A DNA stretch of 64,000 nt, from contig DF237232.1 of the NCBI GenBank assembly GCA_000708835.1, positions 1 through 64,000 on the forward strand. Reading direction: 5' to 3'. Positions within the stretch are counted from its first letter, which is position 1, and every line of letters starts with the position of its first letter. The DNA comes from Klebsormidium nitens. Lineage: Eukaryota > Streptophyta > Klebsormidiophyceae > Klebsormidiales > Klebsormidiaceae. A model generated the notes under the pieces. It had not been told where the DNA came from. It did no database searches and worked only from the letters and a program-made list of their open reading frames with translations. The translations under genes were made by a program, and so were the position numbers. Below, one piece after another: positions 1 to 13,086 of this stretch.

Positions 1-1348
1 TTTTAATCGCCCGGATTTCGAGCGGGACTTGGTCGCGAGGTCCCCAGCCTAAGCCGTCGCGAGCTGTTCTGAGTTGCCTAGGGGGACGTTTTAAGCTGTA
101 AAGGGGTCGAAACTTTACCAAATGATGCTGTGTTTGAAGCTGTGGGTTCCCCACGAAAAGGTCGTCAGGGCCCTCAAGCGAGAATTTGGAGAAACCACTT
201 TACATCTTGTTGACGTCTTGACATGTCAGGGCCTTTTTTAGGGGCAAAATGAGCAATTAGGGCTCATTTTTTGAGTTTTTGACCGGTTTTAGAAATTCCA
301 CGCGGATAGAATACTTGCAACTAACCCATATGTGAACCCCAACATCGGTTTTGAGGCAGAATTTAAGGTTAAGCAGGTTTGCCGCCGGCAGGACCCTTCG
401 AAACCGTCAATTTGAGTGGTAAACCCACTGTGAAACCAGTGGTTCGAACTCGGTCGATACCTAACCTTATCGTGGGCCGTTTTCACGGGTAAAATGAAAT
501 TTGAGTTGCTTGTGATAGGGATTTAGCCGGGTCATGTATCACTGCGCAACTTACCGGCCGCACATGCATGTGCAGCGCTAACGTACCGTTGATTGACAAA
601 ACCGTCGTCGGCGTGAACACCAGGCTCGAGCACATGCATTATGCCATATAATGGCAACGTGCACGGCGCCCGAAATGGAGTGCAAGTACGGTTGCATGCG
701 ACCGTCTGAGTGCCTTTGGTCCTAGCGCATGATAACTCCGCGCGGCTCGCTCAGACATGTTAAGATCGTCGATATTGACACATTATAATGGCTTGTACAT
801 AGAATTTCTTATATATACGCTCAGCTCACTGCAATCATACAAAACGAATCCAGTAAAGTGTCATGCCAGACGTACTTGCAACATCGCATGCCGCCCCGGG
901 CCCAACTGCGAGATAATCCTGGCTGTATTTTGAACAATTACTACATCACATACACTGCATGTGAGTTTGTGCGAGCTAGCAAAGCTACAAGGTACTCTAT
1001 ATCGTAGATCGAACTCAACATCCCGACAATAAAGTCCGCTATCTTTACGCGATCAGCTCTTAAATCCAAATTTGCTCCTCAACCGAAGGCAATGATATGA
1101 TACATGCATGTGTCACGGTGTGCAATACCTGTTGCTCAACATATCCCTTAATCCTCAACCATTTCCTCACAGGCTCAGGTTTTAACTATCTACCACTACA
1201 TCCTCCAATCTGCTATGGTCGACCATAAGCACGCAATACCTCAATCCTTCGCTGTCAAATAGCCAAAAAGCACCTGCACCCATCTGTATGCCATGATGCT
1301 GAAGATCAGCCCCTTGTCACGGCAATGATCCGCGAATTCGTAGCGCTG
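1..1348. other. Spacer with no recognised gene
   Basis: No reading frame here has convincing coding character or splice structure, and none resembles a family I know. The stretch lies downstream of the 3-prime end of the minus-strand MFS transporter gene, so its 3-prime untranslated region may reach into it. A gene that ends to the left of the window could also contribute untranslated sequence. Confidence 0.5.
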
Positions 1349-4300
1349 CTATCGACTTTGACTGTCCGCCTCGAGGTCCTCCCGGATGACCGCTTCCAGC
1401 TTCTTCTCCAGCGCGTCTCTCCTCTTGGCAACACGGTTCAGCCCGCCCCCGGCTCGATGATTCACCACGTTGAGAGCGACGCCAACGGCAACCCCAACCA
1501 TCGCCACGCACGCAAAGAAAATCTCCACCGCCTGCAGCACGGAAAAGGGCTTCAGCACCTCCACCTCCACCTTCTGACCCTCAAGGGAGGAGACTCAATC
1601 ACCAAGACGACGGTGACGGCTAGCCGTCACTAATGGAGGGGGTCTCACCAAGAAAGATCTGTCGCATGCTGAACCTTGATCAACATGACTCACCATCGCG
1701 TCAAAAGACCAGCCGACGTCGACAAGGATCCATGGTATCTTGTTGCCAAAACAGGACCGACTCACGTAGGTCTCAACCACAGTTCATCGAAGCACAGGAT
1801 ATGGAAAGGAAATCTCGGCACTGCAGTTGCAGTTTTCTAGTATTTTGACGAAGACGTGCTCAACACCCTACGACCAGCCTTGTCTGATCAAGCCATCAGC
1901 GAATCAAAGGACGGTTCTGCCAACTGCATTTTGCGGAGATCTATGAAAGTTGAAAGCGACAATTCTAACGCCCCTCGACGAGCCCCACGAGATTCCTGTG
2001 GGCTCTCTTCCATGGCCGACATGCACCTGACAACAGTGCTACACCACACAAACGTGCGCTGCCACGTAGTCTCAGACCGACTTTTGGGAGGCCCGCTCGC
2101 GGCGCTGACCTGGTAGCTGCCGGTGGTGTCCCGCAGCGTGCCCACCGCGATGGGCATGCTGGCCATGCCGCCGTTCTGCACGGCCGTCGTCAGCCCAAAG
2201 GCCGTCCCCATGGCGCGGCCGTCCACCACCAGCGCAATGGACGGCCAGATCGCCGCGGCGTACGCACTGTACCCAGGACAGGCGGAGCCGTTGAGCGCGG
2301 ACGAGCGGGGCGGACACATCCGCACTGAATTGGAGCACACCAGATGACCCGGGTGCCCGGCGAACTTGGCGATGCGTAGTCAGGACAAGCTCCGAGTCTT
2401 CGACAAAAGTGTGACGAGGGAGAAGTCGGCAAGAGGCCCAAGTTATGCTCTGCGGTGCTGGCGTTACCCGGGTGCTCACCTGTAGGAGAGACCCATGGCC
2501 ACGAGCGGCAGCACGACGGGGACCATGGTCCACGCCAGGGAGAGGTGCACCTGCCAGGGCGGGGCGGGCCAGGGTCAGGCGCGCGGAAGAGGAGCAGGCA
2601 GCGACGGGCGAGCACTCCCGCACAGACTGGGCAGACAACAGTTGGAAAGGGCAAACCACTCTGCTGACCCGCCCAACGGCTTCCAGCACCAGCCTGCTGC
2701 CAGCGCCGTGTGCCGCCCTCCCTGGGGCCGGCTACCATGAGGGTGCTGCTACCATGGGGGGACCTGGGGGCGGCAGGCAGGACTGCAGCAGCGAGGAGGT
2801 GGGCAGCCTGAAAGACGGGCGACTCCCAGAGTGGTGGACAGCGTGCTTACGGCTGCAAGGGCGGCGGCGCCCGCGGTGAGCATGACGGCCCGGTAGCCGA
2901 GGAGGTCCACAGCTGTGCCCATGAAGGGGTTGATGCAGGCCGCGATGAGGTACGGAATGGACATCAGCCGGTCCGCCACCTCCAGGCTCACGCCGTACTT
3001 GCCCTGCGCACAGCACACCGCACGGCAGCACCACGGGTCAGCACGCAGACAGACACCGCCACCGCAACATGAGTGGGCCGGAAGATCGTCAATGGCATCA
3101 GTGTCGACCTCTCTGCATACCGGCTGTTTCATAAGGTGGCCTTCGCACTTGCACTGAACCTTTTTCCTGCAGGCGGGCATTGGGCACGGCACTGGTGTAA
3201 GCAACGGAAGGTGTCGGTCTCATTTTGATCAGCATTACAGCCGCCCATCTGGTGCGCCTGGCTGCATGCCAGCGCCCTTGCAGGGATGTGCAGTGTGTGG
3301 TGGGAAGCCCCACCATGATGACTCCCGCGGCCACGTTGTTGAACGGCAGGATGGTGGCGTACACCACCACGCAGCTGCACGGGACACAGGGCAGGAGCCG
3401 GTCAGTGGCAGCCGTCCGCGAGGGGCAACGCTGACTCTCGCTCACGGGTTCACCACACCATTGAACCGCACATCCCTTGTGCAAGCCCAGCGAGTTTGCA
3501 GAAAACGTCACTCGACCCCAGCACCAGCAACCACCCCCCGACACCAACTCTCGCACGCTGGCCTACCACTCTAGCTGCAGGCGCCCTCTTGTGCCAAGGG
3601 AAAACGCCGCAGAGTACGTGTCAGCAGTTCGGCCCCATGCCCGCTGGCCGTTCCCAGCAGCTACCACAGGCACAGGCTCAAGCGGCACCTCGTGTTCAAG
3701 ATGACTCCGTTGGACTGGCCCGACTGACCTCAGTTTGACAACTTTTGACCGGCTGGCACTGGTCACCTACAGAACAGTGCGCCCTGGGCCGTGCCCAGCC
3801 CAAGCGCGAGTGGGGCGAGGGGCGTAGCGGGGGCAATACCTGACGGTGAGCAGCCAGTAGGAGGCGGAGAAGTGCTGGATGTCCGCCAGCGACATGTGCT
3901 CCACCACCGCCTGCAACAGCGTGAAACAGCACGCAGTCAATGCGCGGCCATCGAAGTAACCAGGCAAATAAGACGCCCGGCCCTGTCCCGTGGCTCTGAC
4001 CCGGCACACCCAAGCAAGCGCCGCTCAAGGACATTGGGCAGCCGCCCCTGCGGTAGGCCGCGCGCTGCTTACCTCGGCGCCGGCGGCGGTGTCGTGGAGG
4101 AGGGGCTGCGCCTGCTCGCGCTTGTGCTGTGCGGCCAGGAAGCGGTCGGTGCGCACCTCGAGCAGCAGCAGCGCGAGCGCGCACCCCAGGGACAGCAGGG
4201 TGATGAAGAAGCCAAAGCTGCTCACAGCAGGACAGGCAACCGCTGCAGCAGGGCAGAGGGAGGACAGCAACAAGGCACAGCGTGCTGGGGGCACCGCTAG

Positions 4301-6003
4301 GTCGGCCCCAGCATAGTGGGACGAGGAAGAGCGATCACGTTTCTCGGAGCTGGCCCTTTCCAAGGCAGCAACTGAGAACGATACGTGATATGTGATGCGG
4401 TTCTTGCTTCTGGACACAGCTCTTTGCGGTGTGGGAGGGAGGAGGGATGACTCCTCACGACAGTGCTGAAGCTGGCTCCAGCGGAGGCAATAATCCCGGC
4501 ACCCCTGACTGATAGATAGCGGGCATCACCTGGTACATGAAACCACACGGTGTGTAAGATGAGCTGCCGCAAGAACCAGTCAGGAAAGCAGACGAGCCCT
4601 TCAACTGAGGACCTCGAGCTGGCTCAAGGTGGCAGAGGAGACGGATACTGCAGGCGTGGCAAGACCCAAGATATACAACCTAGACTGTGCCACGGTCTAA
4701 TCCTCAAACAGTGCAGACATGGGGATGTGGGTGGCGGCCGCCCCTTACCCAATCGTTGATCACGCTGCCCAACCTGGCCACGGTCAAGCCCAGCCCCATG
4801 GCAAACGCCATCTCTTTCCCTTGAAACCAGACTGCCTGGATCGTGGTCTGCAGACAGAAGCAACAACGAGCAGGACGTTAGTTGGGGCCCAGCCAAGAGT
4901 CCTTGCACCAAACACAATTTTGAGAGAATCGTCAGAGTTTGGGGAGGAGAATGGTGAGCGACAGAATTAGTATGAGCCTCCGAAAGAATGTCGAACTACC
5001 TATGTTGATGCTAAGCGGTACAATTATCTATATTGACATCCGTAGGGAGCGTCCTGTACAGACACGCCATCCTCGAGCAGCAGTCAAACCCGGTCCCTGG
5101 GTCCCGCTCAGGGGTGAGTCCCTGTCCGCCGCCTGACCTGGACCACCGTCAGGCTCTCCCCTCCCATGCCGAAGACGGTTCGCCCCACCAAGGCAATGTC
5201 ATAGCGGCGCAGGGCAACTCCAGCAGCAAAGATCCCTTGACCTGCAGGATGAGTAGATTGAGCCAGCGCTGCAGACTTGCCTTTCTCAGATTGCACCAAA
5301 AGACAGACACAACTCCGTTGAGCAGGATTGGAGGGCAATCATAGACACTTGACCCACTACATTTCCGTCTAAACCTTGGTTCCAAACTCTTTGACCAATT
5401 GACCATTTGAACAGCTGCCTGACCATCTCTCTTACCGAGCACTATAGTGCTGACGAACAGTATCAGACTGGCTTTTGTTCCGCAACGGTCGACCAGCAAA
5501 CCCCCAAAGAGAGGCAAGACGATGTTCGGAAAGGAGTAGACTGAGTACAGCAGGTTGTACTGGGTGTCGCTCAGGTGCAGCGTCTCCTGCAGGAGAGAGG
5601 CAGGGGGGTCTCGCAGGGCCACCACCATCAACCACTTGCAGGGCTGCAGATAAACCCGGGGCATGGCGCGAGCGCACGCTGCTATGCAGCAGGCTATGGA
5701 CAGACAGCTAGCTCAGGGCACCAAGTCTGGTGAAGACAGGCCTTGTCTGGCACAGAATGAGGTGACATGAGAGGGCCTCATTGTGGGTGTTGCACCAGCC
5801 TACAGCCAGGCTATCTGAATAGAGCACATCAATGAAGAGCAAGGTCTTGCCTGCAGGGGAGCTTTGAGGGCTGCCGGCCCATCATAGTTGAAGTAACTGC
5901 CCGCGAGGATGACGGCCGTCAACACAAGTACAACCCACCTGTCGGAAGACAAGTCAGGGAGCGAGAGATTGAATCGTCCGGCAGAAGCGGCTACATCTGT
6001 CAC
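1349..6003 (-). CDS. MFSD1-like major facilitator transporter, 12 exons, start unresolved
   Basis: Exons on the minus strand, high to low: 5996-5851, 5586-5436, 5241-5138, 4847-4749, 4529-4459, 4220-4073, 3910-3840, 3374-3314, 3003-2851, 2550-2480, 2266-2110, 1573-1349. All join in phase and give about 484 residues; animal MFSD1 is about 465. MFSD1 is a 12-helix lysosomal/endomembrane transporter, reported to export dipeptides. Seen here: SYFNYDGPAAL in helix 1, YNLLYSVYSFPN, FGGLLVDRCG (MFS loop 2-3 motif), VFGMGGESLTV in helix 4, and AMGTAFGLTTAVQNGG late in the C-half. The C-terminus is a basic cytoplasmic tail. The first intron uses a GC donor (AG|GCAAGA). The true start is missing: the first exon is open upstream only to a stop at 6064-6066 and has no in-frame ATG, so a 5-prime exon with phase-1 exit is expected further upstream. 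The 4529-4459 exon rests on phase and splice fit only. Substrate in this alga is unknown. Confidence 0.85.
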
Positions 6004-6066
6004 AGAAGCCTTATTGGAGACCCTCTGTGGTGAACGACAGGCACGCCTCGCGCATACAGCACTCTA

Positions 6067-6815
6067 GAAAGACGGGCAGTTGGTATTAATCAGCAGTCCA
6101 ATCGAATGTGCCATCCATGTATTGCTGTCCACTACTACTAGTAGTCTAACCAAAGTCTTGCCAGTCCAATTCGAAAAAATCCACGAAAGCAGAGCCTCTC
6201 ACCTGCTTTTTAAGTCTGAACGCTGCATCATTTTGACCAACAATGGAATGTACAGCAAGGTCACTACTGTAGCGCGTCCTTAGCTTTAGTTCCTCTTGCT
6301 TGTCGAGAGGACGGGGGACTTGCCCGAATCACCCCTCAATTTACATGAAGGATGAGACGTTTTTTATTGTGACGCAGAAACTTAGAAACTGAGAAACTGA
6401 GAAAGCTGGTGGGCTGGCACGCCACTTTCACAGATCCTCCTTCCTTTCTGTTGCTGGCACCAGTGAAGCCTGAACTTGAACTTGAAGCCTACCTATAAAG
6501 GTTCAGGTACCTACTCAAGTTCAGAGGCATGGGGCTAGACGATCATTTCATTGGTTTCCTTCGAGACCACGTGAGTAGTTGCGGCCTGCTGATTGGCTGA
6601 ATTTGGCGCGCCAACTGTTCAAATGAACATGTCAAGGTGCTACCAAGTTCTGATCATACACAAATACCTTCCAACTGCTTGCACAAGTGAAATCAAGTGG
6701 GCAATCGCATCTGGAAGTACGACAGGAAGCACTACCCCGGAACCAGTCTTTGTTGCCGTCAAGCTGCCACCAGAGCTGGTCATGCCAGCCCGGACGAGTG
6801 AGACAGTGCGCCACG
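6067..6815. other. Head-to-head spacer between transporter and CEP162-like gene
   Basis: Divergent promoter region. It should contain the unseen first exon of the transporter (minus strand) and the 5-prime untranslated region of the coiled-coil gene (plus strand). A short direct repeat of the motif cttgaacttgaagcct is visible near 6472-6490. No telo-box is present. Confidence 0.4.
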
Positions 6816-9800
6816 ATGTCTGAGGTTGGCGACTCGGAGGGCTCTCATGAGGTTGGCTCTGTTGATGGGTCCATCTCCACCCCCAACTCCCCCGGGTCCC
6901 TTTCTGAAGGTGAGGTCGGTGCGTCGGTGCGGACCAACATTCCGGATGAAGCAAGTGAAGTGCTGGCCAGCCTGAGGCAGTATGGCGCGGAGGATGGAGA
7001 TGCAGCAACGGAGGGGAGTGAGGGTGGCAAGGAGGAGAGCAACTCCCCTTCACAGGACGGCGTGGACGGAGGGGGACAGGGGGTACTGCTGAGCTCGTCC
7101 ATAGACTTTGGGACAGATTCGGAGGCAGAGGAACGGGCGAAACACCGCTTCTTTGACAAGCTAGAGCGGCAGGGGATGGCCAGTAGTGCCGCCCCGACAC
7201 CTGCCAGCAGCAGCGCTGCCCGGCCCGGCCACCCTCCGCCCCCACCAGGGCCTGCGCCAGCTGTGCATACCGCCCAGAAGGGGCCTCAGCAAGATGCTTT
7301 GCCTTATTTTGGAACAGGGAAAGCACCGACTGCCACCTTCGAGGCCAAGAAACAACATGTTGGGCTGCAGGATGGGGCCCCTGCCAGTGCCCCCACCACA
7401 CACGGCGAACTGGCGGGGAGCGTGCATAAGGAAAGCTTTGCAGCAGCCAGCTTGAATGGGCACCCTGCAGCGGTTGCCCCTGCTCCGTCTGCGCAGGTGA
7501 TTCGCCCTCCGGTGCAGGCGGACGTGGTGCCCCCTGCGGCTGTGCTGTGGGGGGGGCCGTCCCAGATGATGCGGAGCAGCTTCCCCCTGGCAGGCCACCC
7601 CCAAGCGGCCCTTGAGCAGCTGCGGCCCCAGCCCCTGCAGATTACTGACTCCGCGCTGGGGGGCCCCAGGGAGTCTCCCGTCAAGAGCACTCCAGGGTCC
7701 AGAGCCCGGCCATCATCAACAGAGAGCCGCCGGCAGGTGAATACTTGTAAGAGAGACAGAGCACCTTTGTTTCAGAACCCGCAAGCAAGGCAACGGGCTG
7801 CCAGCAAGTTCCCCTTCAAGCACACTCTGGGGCAGGCAGTGGCTTTGCCCTCTATGCATTTGGACATGACAATATGTTGGCTGGAGCGAAGAAGCCGCAT
7901 GCAAGCCAGTGCTTCCACCCTGCATTGTGCAATGGTCCCTCAGGCCCCTGCTATCATCCTGGGGCTGTCACTGTGCAGAGCGCTGTGGGCGGCAGCGGGC
8001 GGCTGGGGGCCGTGGCATCGGGCAACCTGGGCAGCCGCGTGGAGGAGCTGCGCGCCCAGGTGGCCGAGGAGAGGGCCGCCCGCCAGGCCATGCAGCAGCG
8101 CCTGAGCGACTGCAAGAAGGAAGCGGAGCGCAACGAGAAGAGAGTGCGAGAGGTACGCGCCGCTGCCGTCTGGATGGAGCCAGCCAGCCAAAAGTGATGC
8201 CCATGCGGGTTAGAAGCGTTTATGGAGCCACAGTTGGCTTGCAACGTCGTTCCACCTCTACTTGTCCAGCTGTTTGCAATCATGAACTGGTGCAGACAGA
8301 GGGTTCTCCCTCGGCCGGATTCCCTCTGGAGCAAGAAAGCTTCTTCATCGAATGCAGGAGCTAGAGGCTCGGGTGCGCGAAGCGCAGCGCGCTCGCACCG
8401 CCCTGGAGCAGCGGGTGGCCGAGCTGGAGGGTGGTAGCGCGCGGGAGCGCGTGATGCGGGCGGGCGGCGAGGTGGTGCTGGCGGGGGAGGAGCTGCGCGC
8501 GCTGCGGCAGGAGGTGGTGGAGCAGGAGGGCCTGCTGCGCGGGTACCAGGCGGAGAACGAGAAGCTGGTGGAGCGGCTGCGCGAGGTGCAGGCGGGGCAC
8601 AAGGCGGAGAGGGAAGCCGCGCAGCGCGAGCACGAGCGGCTGGCAGGCCACCTCGCACAGGTCGAGAACGAGGGCCACGGGCAGCAGAGCCGCGCAGATG
8701 CCGCCACCCACCTCCAGAGGATCCTGCAGCTGGAGGTGGGGCCAGCTGGGGGCCTATGCAGGTCCACCTACCAGAAGGAGGGTGCTATTTGAGGCGCTGC
8801 ATAGTCGATAGAAGGATCATCACGCCCTGGACTCACATGCTTAATGTGGCACAGCGGGGAAGTGGCTCGAGTGGACAGAGCAGCAATCAAGGTCGTACTT
8901 GTGGCCGCAATAATTGTCGCGAGGTCATGCAAGCAACGTGTATTGTAAGTCGCCAACTGCCCGGTCGTCGAATGGAGGGTTTGGCTGTTGCTGCAGGCGG
9001 AGCTGGAGTCTGTGAGGAGCGCCGCTGCGAGCCGCGAAGTGGAGCTCAAGTTCGAGATCGACCGTGCGCGGCAGGGGCGCAAGGAGCTTGAGGCGCGCTT
9101 TGCGGGACTGGACCCCCACAAGATGGCGCACGAGGACCAGGCGCTCGCGGCAGCCAACCAGGTGAGCCCAAGCAGGGGCAGGGCGGCCAGCGTACGCGCG
9201 TGCATCGCACCTTGAGGCTCTGCCGATTGTCAGCCAGGCGGCGTGCGATCGCAGGTCCCGCTTATCATCGGATTTCACCGACAGAAAGGCCGTCAGCCGC
9301 AGGAGCTGGAGTCTAGTGAGGCGCCGATGCTGCCTTATCCCACAGGGGAGACAGAGGCTTGGAGCATGCTTTGAACGGTTGCGGGTCGTGCCTCTAGCCG
9401 CCCGTCTGTCCTGAGGCCGCCCTGTATTGTGCTGCAGGCGCTGGCGGCGGAGCGCGAGGCGCGCGGCCGGGATGTGGCTCTGCTGGAGAGCAAGCTGCGG
9501 TGGTACACTGAGAACCAGGCGATAGTGACGGAGCAGGACGAGACCATCAAGATGCAGGTCAGCCGGCTCAGGGCCGCGAGGAAACGATTGCACGAAAGAC
9601 TCTGGTAGAAACATAGGGAGTCGTACAACCGGGCGTCTGCCACCATTTAGCAGTTTGTCAGAAAAGCACTGAACCCTGGCGGTTAGGTGTGTGCCATTCC
9701 GGTTGTAACACCTTCGTCGCTGTCGACATGTGATGCCGTTTCTCACCCCACCGCCCGTGGGTGCCCCCCAGGCTGCGCGCATCGTGGAGCTGGAGGCGCT

Positions 9801-12800
9801 GCTCCGCGCTGCGTCCTCGGGCAGTGCGGCCCCCTCCACTGTGGAGGCGGCCAGCAAGGCGCGCACCGCGGCAGTGGCCCCCGCCAAGGCGGCCGCCAGG
9901 ATCCGCCAGCTCGAGAAGCAGGTGGGTCTCCAGGCCGGCCCCGAGCCGCTGTGCCTGGACAGGTGCCACGCTAGAGAAGCGGGCAGCCAGAGGCGGTGTC
10001 CTCGTCGACAGTAGGGGGGAGTGACCCACCGGTGTGCTTCGACGTTGTGAGAACCCCCTCCTGGATCTCCATCCTCTTGAAATTTTAGTGTTGCCTCCTC
10101 GTGTGAAGAGCTCTTACTCGTTTCTGTCTGCAGGTGAAGGAGCTAGAAGCGTCTCTTGCTGCTCAGCGTGCTGATCCAAACTCTCTTACCGCTCTCATCC
10201 AAGTAAGCTCACTTGGCCCCGCATGATCGGCTGTCTCGTGGCCAATCCGGGCATGGAACAGGGGGCACCTTGCTGTGCTGCTGTCTGCTTCATCCGATTG
10301 GCCGTGCTGGATCAGGGCTGCAATGTCCTTATAATCCGATGTCGTTAGTGCCTTTTCCGCTTTCATCTGTTGCGTCCGCGTCATGACGGTATCTCGCACT
10401 GCTGTCGTCTGTTGCCTGTTCCCTCCGCTTCCTTTAACGTCCGCTGCGCCCTGGCTGGTGCAGGCCACGCGCGGCCCGGATGACGCGGCGACCCTGGCCC
10501 TGCGGGCGGAACTGGAGCAGCTGCGCGCGGCGCATGCCAGCAAGGACGACGACGCCAGCAAGGTGAGCTGCGGACAGGCCGGGATGGGCAGCCGTGGGGA
10601 ACCGAACGACGCCGGCTGTGCCGGCACCCGTCGCCGCTCTTGCTGAGGCTCGGCTTGTTGATCTTTGAATGATAGAATGCCGGCATGCTGGACATTGGGA
10701 TTGCTCGTGCGCTTAAGGGTCTTCCGTGGCACACGCACGTCTCGTTCCGGGGGTCGACTTTGTGGGCACCGACAAGGTTTCTCACGCCAGCCTTGCTGCC
10801 CGTTCGCTGTTGGCAGGCACTGCGCGGGCTGCGCCAGGAGCACGAGCGCATCAAGCGGCAGTACGAGGAGCGGCTGCGGGCGGCGCAGGCCCAGCTCGCG
10901 GAGCGCGCCGCCAAGAAGGCGGACCGCGAGCGCGGGGGCAGCGCGGGGCGCGTCAAGGAGCTGGAGAAGCAGGTCGAGGACCTGCGCGGCTTCTACACCA
11001 AGAAGGTCAAGGTCAGGGCGGCAGCACACGGCTCAAACCGGGCCGCCGAGGAGGGCAAACAATTTGGGCATCCGCCACGAACAGCTGCCGATTGCTTCTG
11101 ACTGTCATGTGAAACTCGTGGTGGTCGCTGGAATCACGTTGAAGAGGTAGTGGTTTTCCCGCCTGGCAGGGCTGACCTTGACATGCGTCCTGGGTATGGC
11201 AGGAACTGCAACGGAAGCTGGAGGAGGCGGGGCGAGCGGCGGCCAAGCCGGCGGAGGAGGGTGGCAGCGGCACGCCTGTCAGGACGCCGGGGACGGCGAA
11301 CGGCGGCCGCGGCGCGGGCCTGGCCAAGGAGCTGGCGCGCGCCAAGGAACGCATTACCCAGGTGCGGGCAGCGGCTGCTTGCGTGTCCCAGCTGTTACAA
11401 GGCTGAGGCGGGAGGTGACTCGGGCCTCGCGGTTTGATTGTGCAAGATGGTGCAGACCCCAATAGACATGCGGCAGGGGCTCGCCGACGCTATGGATTGT
11501 GAGCTTCCTGGGCATGATTGCATGGATCCACGGCTTGCCGCATCTAGAATCTGTGTGTCGCCCCAGGTCATTTTCAGCGGCTCGTCTAAATGCTGGCCGT
11601 GCAGTTGGAGGACGTCCTGGCGCGTAAGGAGGCCGCGCTGGCAGCCCTACAGGCCGCGCCCAATGCTGCCCAGGGTGCGGGCGCGCACAAGTTCACGGGC
11701 GCGGAAGCGGTAGGTGCGCTGCACACGGAGGTGGAGGCGCTTCGCGGCCAGAACGAGCAGTTGCGCGCCCAGCTGCACCAGAGAGGCGGCCCGGAGAACG
11801 AGCCCGCCCACCCCGCAGACGGGGCCCACCAGCACGCGGCATACCAACGGGTAGAGTCCAAGTCGGGACCACCAGGCGGCAGCGCGCCCCGTGCGGGGGG
11901 GTGGCCCCCTCGCGCGGCGGGCGAGGGGTGGGTCGAAGAGGTGGTGGCGTTGCAGCGGCGCGCGGAGGTGGCGGAGCTGAGCCGCGACCTGGCGGCGCGG
12001 CAGGCGCAGGAGGCCATCGAGCGCGCCGCCGTCCTGCGGCTGCAGCACCAGCAGACCGTTGCGCAGCTGCAGGTGCGACAGGCGACGGGGAACCATGCGC
12101 ATGGCGCCTCGGCTCCTTGCCAGATCTCGTGTGGGACAACCCGCCCGCTTGTGACGTCTACCCTGCCTAGTCCCCTCGCACAATGATGTTATCCAAGTAG
12201 ATTGATTCAACCGAAGTACGAGTCACTTCTTCACTTGCAGAAGTGGCCGCCACGTGATTAGGTAATTCGCTGGGCTTCGGTTGTTTCCTTTCGGTGGTGG
12301 AACAAGGTCCTACGTACCTCACTACTGACTTCTTGATCATACTTCCTTTCGAGCGGCCCCCCCCTCGTGCCTTTCTTCCCCTTTGTTTGCTTAACCTGCT
12401 GGTGGTGTCGTTGCGTTCAGGAGGCGCACGCAGCCCGCCTGGCGGCGCTCGAGCAGCAGCAGGCCGGGGAGCGGACCGCAGGGGCCGACCTCGGGCTGCG
12501 CGAGCGGCTGGAGGCAGCGGAGGCGGCGCGCGGCGCGCTGCAGGAACAGGTGGCGCACCTGACCCGCCACCTCAAGAGCGGCCGGCATGGTCCACCGGCG
12601 GCGCAGGTGAGGGGATCGGGGAACAAAATTGCTGTCAGCGTGACTAGCATATGCTCGCTGCCTGCCTGGGGGGCTGCCTGCCACTAAAGGGGACGCTAGT
12701 GCAAGAGCTGGCCGGCCGCCGCCACAACGGAATGTCTGGATTGTATTGCACCACAGCCACGTGGTCGGAGCATGAGTGGCCCTTAAAATGTTCGAGGCTG

Positions 12801-13086
12801 CATGATTGCCGCTTTGACTGGTGTGTTTTGCACCGGGGTACAGCTGGCGGCGTTGGAGGCACGGCTCCGTGCGATGGAGGAGGCGGCCCAAGCGCGCGAG
12901 GCGCGGTGGCAGGCGGTGGTGGCGGACACGCAGCGCATCCTGGCCGAGGAGGCGGACGCGGAGCGGCAGCAGTGGGCCGCGGCGTTCACAGCCAAGAACG
13001 CCGAGATTGCGCGCTTCCGTGCGGAGCTGGACGACATCCTCGGCATGGCCGCACAGCTGCAGGGGCAGAGGGGGCCGGCACAGTAG
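6816..13086 (+). CDS. CEP162-like centriole/transition-zone coiled-coil protein
   Basis: Thirteen exons: 6816-7736, 7979-8152, 8358-8735, 8997-9161, 9438-9557, 9772-9921, 10134-10202, 10464-10562, 10817-11011, 11203-11361, 11605-12072, 12421-12606, 12844-13086; 1108 residues (human CEP162 about 1400). CEP162 is a microtubule-binding protein at centriole distal ends that promotes transition-zone assembly. The first 307 residues are acidic, Pro/Ala/Ser-rich and disordered; the rest is nearly continuous heptad-type coiled coil. Signatures I associate with CEP162: LLESKLRWYTENQ (exon 5), LEKQVKELEASL followed by ADPNSLTALI (exons 6-7), VEDLRGFYTKKVKELQ (exons 9-10), and a C-terminal EIARFRAELDDILG. 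Exon 1 also has AKHRFFDKLERQG. The start is the ATG opening MSEVGDSEG. Every exon is a multiple of three, so all twelve introns are phase 0. Alternative: another centrosomal coiled-coil family, since low-complexity coils can mimic each other. Confidence 0.72.
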